This document shows positions 13,621 through 13,675 of a stretch of 13,675 nucleotides of DNA, piece after piece. Source of the DNA: JBBTCJ01 sp038043285 (lineage in GTDB: Bacteria > Planctomycetota > Phycisphaerae > UBA1845); assembly GCA_038043285.1 (NCBI GenBank), contig JBBTCJ010000132.1, forward strand, positions 1-13,675. Reading direction: 5' to 3'. Position 1 is the stretch's first letter, and each line of letters starts with the position of its first letter. Below the pieces are notes generated by a model that ran no database searches, was not told the origin of the DNA, and was given only the letters and a program-made list of their open reading frames with translations. The position numbers and the translations under genes are program-made.

Positions 13621-13675
13621 CGGGTGTAGTCCAAGTTTATGGCGGTGTCGGTCCTGCGGGTCCGGAAGCATGCGT
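13621..13675. repeat. Right copy of 55 bp terminal inverted repeat
   Basis: This is the reverse complement of 6-60 with one mismatch, as described for the left copy. It begins 84 bases outside the topoisomerase GTG at 13536 and runs to the last base of the window. On the plus strand it contains an outward-reading ATG (13640) whose frame begins MAVSVLRVRKHA, identical to the outward frame at the left end. Confidence 0.9.

Noticed and set aside
1..13675. The whole window as a composite transposon with 55 bp terminal inverted repeats
   Set aside because: There is no transposase or recombinase, target duplications cannot be seen, and the cargo is ordinary chromosomal genes. Flanking copies of a multicopy repeat explain the ends more simply.

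Overview
The window reads as one piece, possibly a whole contig, of a high-GC bacterial chromosome, most likely Planctomycetota and perhaps Phycisphaerae-like. Three things point there. There is a Ser/Thr kinase with the planctomycete-style 'FNFGATMYW' helix. A small protein carries the double zinc ribbon ending 'SCGYDLTGN..G.CPECG'. There is a bacterial gene for DNA topoisomerase VI subunit B. No tRNA, rRNA, CRISPR array, transposase, integrase or phage gene was seen. The lineage call is by recognition only, without any database search.

Layout. The first ~445 bases carry no convincing gene; they hold a terminal repeat, two small hairpins, a 3 x 18 bp tandem repeat and a strong stem-loop. Next on the minus strand are a small coiled-coil protein (446-715) and a tightly coupled pair, myo-inositol-1-phosphate synthase followed by a TIM-barrel sugar-phosphate isomerase/epimerase (3220 down to 1000). 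Divergent from that pair is moaA (3339-4328), which converges on a YkgJ-type cysteine-cluster protein (4784-4356). A secreted S41 carboxy-terminal processing protease follows (5038-6354). Then come a PEBP/YbhB-like putative lipoprotein (minus), a DinB-like metal-binding four-helix protein (plus) and a 114-residue zinc-ribbon protein (plus). A minus-strand pair encodes a Ser/Thr kinase followed 40 bases later by a PPP-like metallophosphoesterase. Divergent from the kinase is a geranylgeranyl-reductase-family flavoprotein (10373-11518), which converges on topoisomerase VI subunit B (13518-11539).

Working together. The inositol-phosphate synthase and isomerase are translationally coupled (TGA-A-ATG) and probably belong to one pathway. 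The kinase and phosphoesterase form a plausible phosphorylation/dephosphorylation pair. The remaining genes are mostly separate units in alternating orientation, as expected of an ordinary planctomycete chromosome. Subunit A of topoisomerase VI is not in the window.

The most unusual structural feature is a 55 bp inverted repeat (54/55 identical) at the two extreme ends of the window. It is probably the edge of a dispersed multicopy element into which both ends run. Other points worth a second look are an intergenic-type palindrome read through as the C-terminus of the inositol-phosphate synthase, a phosphoesterase whose second metal motif is rewritten, and a kinase frame without a clear start codon. 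I did not find a clear-cut new defence or mobile system.
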